From assembly GCF_000196175.1 (NCBI RefSeq), contig NC_005363.1, positions 1,798,001 through 1,862,000 on the forward strand: a DNA stretch of 64,000 bases, given 5' to 3'. Positions 61,443 through 64,000 of the stretch are shown here, one piece after another (position 1 is the first letter of the stretch; every line of letters begins with the position of its first letter). Below the pieces are notes generated by a model. The model was not told the DNA's origin. It ran no database searches and was given only the letters and a program-made list of their open reading frames with translations. Made by a program: the position numbers and the translations under genes. The DNA comes from Bdellovibrio bacteriovorus HD100 (GTDB lineage: Bacteria; Bdellovibrionota; Bdellovibrionia; Bdellovibrionales; Bdellovibrionaceae).

Positions 61443-61997
61443 TTAGAGGGGTTCGTTCAGGGCTTTTTCCACGGATTTTGTGATGGAGTCCGAGGATGGT
61501 TTGGTGATGGAACTCCAGCGTTCGACCACCTGACCTTTGCGGTTGATTAGGAACTTTTCAAAGTTCCAGGCCACGTCTTTAAAAATCAAACCCGGTTTTT
61601 GTGTCGTCAGGAATTGATAAACCGGCTGGATGTCTTTACCGCTGACCGGTGCTTTATCAAACAACGGGAAGGTCACGCCAAATTCCTTGGCGGCAAAAGT
61701 CTGAACTTCGTCGTTCGTTCCTTTTTCCTGTTTGAAATCGTTGGAAGGAAAACCCAGAACCACGAAACCGCGGTCTGCGTATTTTTTGTACATTTCTTCC
61801 AGCTCTTTCAGTTGGGGAGTGAACCCGCATTGTGAGGCGGTGTTGACCACCAAAACGACCTTGCCCCGGTACGTGGAGAAGTTGACCTTTTTGCCGGAAA
61901 GCGAGTTCGCGGAAAGATCAAAGAAGCTCGATGGTGTGTCCTTGGCCCAAGCAAAGGAAGTGCACAAAATTAGGGCGATAAGAGTAAAAATACGCAT
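61443..61997 (-). CDS. exported glutathione peroxidase (Cys type)
   Basis: A 184-residue thioredoxin-fold peroxidase. The ATG at 61997 has AGGGGGA upstream and gives a clean signal peptide (about 1-18, AWA); a longer frame to 62099 does not. Active site NTASQCGFT has Cys57 instead of selenocysteine, followed by the family blocks LGFPSNDF and DVAWNFEKFLI. Exported, so likely acts on periplasmic or membrane hydroperoxides, relevant to oxidative stress during predation (inference). Confidence 0.94.
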   Translation of the reverse strand: MRIFTLIALILCTSFAWAKDTPSSFFDLSANSLSGKKVNFSTYRGKVVLVVNTASQCGFTPQLKELEEMYKKYADRGFVVLGFPSNDFKQEKGTNDEVQTFAAKEFGVTFPLFDKAPVSGKDIQPVYQFLTTQKPGLIFKDVAWNFEKFLINRKGQVVERWSSITKPSSDSITKSVEKALNEPL

Positions 61998-62170
61998 GGT
62001 TTCCCCCTGATGAGCGTATTCTAGAGGGGGCGGGGGTAAATCACAAGAAAAAGCCCTGGGAAAGCCTTTGGATGCAGTGCGCACCTTTGACTTTATCAAT
62101 TCGTGATTTTCTAATCATTAAGAGCCTTTAGGATTCTAATTCAATTCAAAAACAGGAGATTATCTCGGCG

Positions 62171-63475
62171 ATGGAACTGGGCAGTCCCGTTATCTTGATT
62201 TCAGCATTTGGTCGCGGTCATTGGCTGGCGGCGGCCTTGGCGAAAGAAGGTATCAAAACAACTCTTGTTGATGTGTCTTCAAAGCTGGGCGTGTGGCCCT
62301 CTGAAGATGTTGAAGGTCCTTTTGGATTTCTGCGCAACGAACGCGTTTCTGAGTCCCAGCTCGAGCGTCTGTATGCGGATGATCCTTACGATGAAGTTTC
62401 CAACGGTTTTACGTTGTGGCTGAAGGAGGGTCCTTTTGAATTTAAAGGTCCGGTCAGCAAGTACAAACTGGATCAGTCTTCATTGGCAGCACCAGTCAAA
62501 GAAATCATCGCCGGTAGCAGTGCGGATAAAGCTGCGAAAAATCTTTACAAGCATCTTGAAGCTTTGAGTTTTGATCAGAGCTGGATTTTGCATCTGGCAC
62601 ATCAGTGGGCGGGCACCACTTATGCCCCGAATGCGCGCGGCGCTTCTGTGGGGGCGGCAGTTCCATTGTCATCTTCGTTCCTGGTTCGTCAGGCGACTCG
62701 CAATGGTCTTGAAAAATCCCTGACCTGGCTTGCCAGCAAAGGGGTTGAAGTCATGCGCCCGCACCAGATCATGGACGTGTCCTTTGGGGGTGGCAAGTCC
62801 ATCACCGGGCTTGAGCTGTCCGGTGAAAAGCAGGGCTTGTTCCGTCTGGAGCAGATCATCTGGATGCTCTCCAGTGAAGAGACTTACTTCCTGAATGAAC
62901 GCCTGGGGAAATACTTCTTCCCGGAAGGGGCTTTAGAGCCTGAATGGTGCTGGGTTCGTTACCGCGTGGGTCTGCAACAATGCTTTGAGCGCGATCGCCT
63001 GCCACTGCACACACTGGTGGTGGATGATCTGTCTTCGCCATGGACTCATGAAAACATGATGGTCCTGCAAAGAACCTCTTTGGCAGACCAGTTTGATGTG
63101 TGGATGCGAATTCCGACCGTGCAGCGATTCAATAAAGAATATCTGACTGTGCGCAGTGACCGCATGAAGAAACTTCTGACAGCGCGCATGTCGTTGTCGG
63201 AACCGCAGATCCTGAGCTTCCCGCAGGAATATTATTATACCTATGCTCAGCTGGGGGCTTCCCGCTTCCCGGTGTTCGGTGAAAAGCAGACGTCCCGTCG
63301 TGGACGGGCGGGTTTTGGCAATCTTCATCTGGACGGGCCCGAAGTGTGGCCCCATTACAGTTGGGGCGCATACTTTGACAATCATGAGCGCATCCAGTTG
63401 CAAATTGTGAACTGGTGGAAAGAAAAACTTCTGAAAGAGCAAAAAGAGAAGAAGCGAAAGGAACAAAATCCGTGA
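62171..63475 (+). CDS. unrecognised protein with Rossmann-like N-terminus
   Basis: A 434-residue cytoplasmic protein. Residues 6-36 (ILISAFGRGHWLAAALAKEG then TTLVDVS) look like a beta-alpha-beta dinucleotide fold with a degenerate glycine motif (AFGRGHW instead of GxGxxG), as in FAD/NAD-binding proteins. The rest has many Trp, Tyr and Arg and ends in a Lys/Glu-rich tail. It overlaps purB (GTGA), so the pair is co-translated. Function unknown; a redox role is only a guess. Confidence 0.75.
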   Translation: MELGSPVILISAFGRGHWLAAALAKEGIKTTLVDVSSKLGVWPSEDVEGPFGFLRNERVSESQLERLYADDPYDEVSNGFTLWLKEGPFEFKGPVSKYKLDQSSLAAPVKEIIAGSSADKAAKNLYKHLEALSFDQSWILHLAHQWAGTTYAPNARGASVGAAVPLSSSFLVRQATRNGLEKSLTWLASKGVEVMRPHQIMDVSFGGGKSITGLELSGEKQGLFRLEQIIWMLSSEETYFLNERLGKYFFPEGALEPEWCWVRYRVGLQQCFERDRLPLHTLVVDDLSSPWTHENMMVLQRTSLADQFDVWMRIPTVQRFNKEYLTVRSDRMKKLLTARMSLSEPQILSFPQEYYYTYAQLGASRFPVFGEKQTSRRGRAGFGNLHLDGPEVWPHYSWGAYFDNHERIQLQIVNWWKEKLLKEQKEKKRKEQNP

Positions 63476-64000
63476 TTGAGAGATACACCCGCCCGGAAAT
63501 GGGCCTTCTTTGGGACGCCGACCACAAGTTCGGAAAAATGATGGAAGTTGAAATTGCGGTGGCGCAGGTTCAATCCCAGCTTGGCATCATCCCCAAGAAC
63601 GCAGCCAAGATCATCGCTCAAAAAGCTCGCTTCAACGTAAAAAGAATCTCTGAAATCGAACGCGAAACCAAACATGACGTGATCGCCTTTGTTTCAAATC
63701 TGGCAGAAAACGTCGGCCCGCAGGGAAAATTCATCCACTACGGCATGACGTCTTCGGATGTTCTGGATACGGCCTTCAGCTTGCAGGTGCGCGAAGCCGG
63801 AGTCGTTCTGATGAAATCCATCGTCGCTCTGGAAAAATCCCTGAAAACCCTGGTGACCAAGCATGCGGAAACCCTGTGTGCCGGACGCACCCACGGCATG
63901 TTTGCCGAGCCGACCACTTTCGGATTCAAGATGGCGGGCTTCCTGGCTGAAGCCCAGCGCAATAAAAAACGTGTGAAAGCCGCTCTTGATAATATGATGA
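63472..64000 (+). CDS. purB: adenylosuccinate lyase (5' part, continues beyond window)
   Basis: Two steps of purine synthesis (SAICAR to AICAR, adenylosuccinate to AMP). 176 codons are present from a GTG overlapping the upstream stop, with GAAAGGAAC before it. The opening IERYTRPEMGLLWDADHKFG, ETKHDVIAFV, HYGMTSSDVLDTAF and CAGRTHGMFAEPTTFGFKMA are typical fumarase/aspartase-superfamily PurB blocks. The signature loop near the C-terminus is beyond the window. Confidence 0.96.
   Translation, partial: MIERYTRPEMGLLWDADHKFGKMMEVEIAVAQVQSQLGIIPKNAAKIIAQKARFNVKRISEIERETKHDVIAFVSNLAENVGPQGKFIHYGMTSSDVLDTAFSLQVREAGVVLMKSIVALEKSLKTLVTKHAETLCAGRTHGMFAEPTTFGFKMAGFLAEAQRNKKRVKAALDNMM

Noticed and set aside
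1-64000. CRISPR arrays, insertion sequences, rRNA genes
   Set aside because: No regularly spaced direct repeats, transposase-like products or rRNA sequence were seen.

Overview
The window looks like a chromosomal segment of a Bdellovibrio-type predatory bacterium (Bdellovibrionota). This is inferred from content, not from a database match. It carries four genes of the TIGR02147 regulator family, which is strongly expanded in Bdellovibrio and Fibrobacter. It also has a very high density of small secreted proteins and lipoproteins, extracellular beta-propeller lipoproteins, a chemoreceptor, and a dense set of housekeeping operons. There are two tRNA genes (Gly-GCC and Leu-CAG). I see no rRNA, CRISPR array, insertion sequence or prophage. 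Both window edges cut genes: a methyl-accepting chemotaxis protein on the left (N-terminal part present) and purB on the right (5' part present).

Left part (1-15 kb): chemoreceptor, a secreted HExxH protein, then a five-gene export operon (HlyD-type adaptor, two separate ABC ATPases, two ABC-2 permeases) resembling a split RbbA/YhhJ/YhiI exporter. Next come tRNA-Gly, a VOC-family protein, the first TIGR02147 regulator, a DASS-family anion/Na+ symporter and tRNA-Leu. A large delta-60-repeat lipoprotein is on the minus strand. Middle-left (15-31 kb): a GAF/AAA+/Fis enhancer-binding protein with an altered GAFTGA loop sits upstream of a sigma-54-like promoter and a lipoprotein. Beyond it are three more TIGR02147 regulators, a trypsin-like lipoprotein, a soluble histidine kinase, an SRAP/YedK protein, an FKBP and many small secreted proteins. 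A run of very small genes follows at 27.8-28.9 kb, then an APC permease.

Middle (31-42 kb): TolC-like channel, pgsA, YbgC-type thioesterase, glpX, a 14-blade RCC1-repeat lipoprotein, a RatA-like protein and a semialdehyde dehydrogenase. Right part (41-60 kb) is the conserved core: tilS, ftsH, then cdaA-cdaR-glmM (c-di-AMP synthesis coupled to cell-wall precursor synthesis), pdxJ and tsaE. On the other strand are a secreted nuclease and a secreted protein that carries the full catalytic signature of peptidylarginine deiminase, with a translationally coupled small secreted gene. Then a cysteine desulfurase-mnmA-mtaB-rnc-era-der series with overlapping genes (tRNA thiolation, RNA processing, ribosome assembly) runs into an NSS-family transporter. 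The end holds a beta-barrel protein, a periplasmic glutathione peroxidase, an unrecognised Rossmann-like protein and purB.

Most unusual points: the bacterial PAD-like enzyme at 49296-50975; inverted repeats with GAAC/GTTC half-sites upstream of all four TIGR02147 genes; the sigma-54-type activator/promoter pair at 15-17 kb; the degenerate first ATPase of the exporter; and two giant propeller lipoproteins that share the same mature N-terminus.
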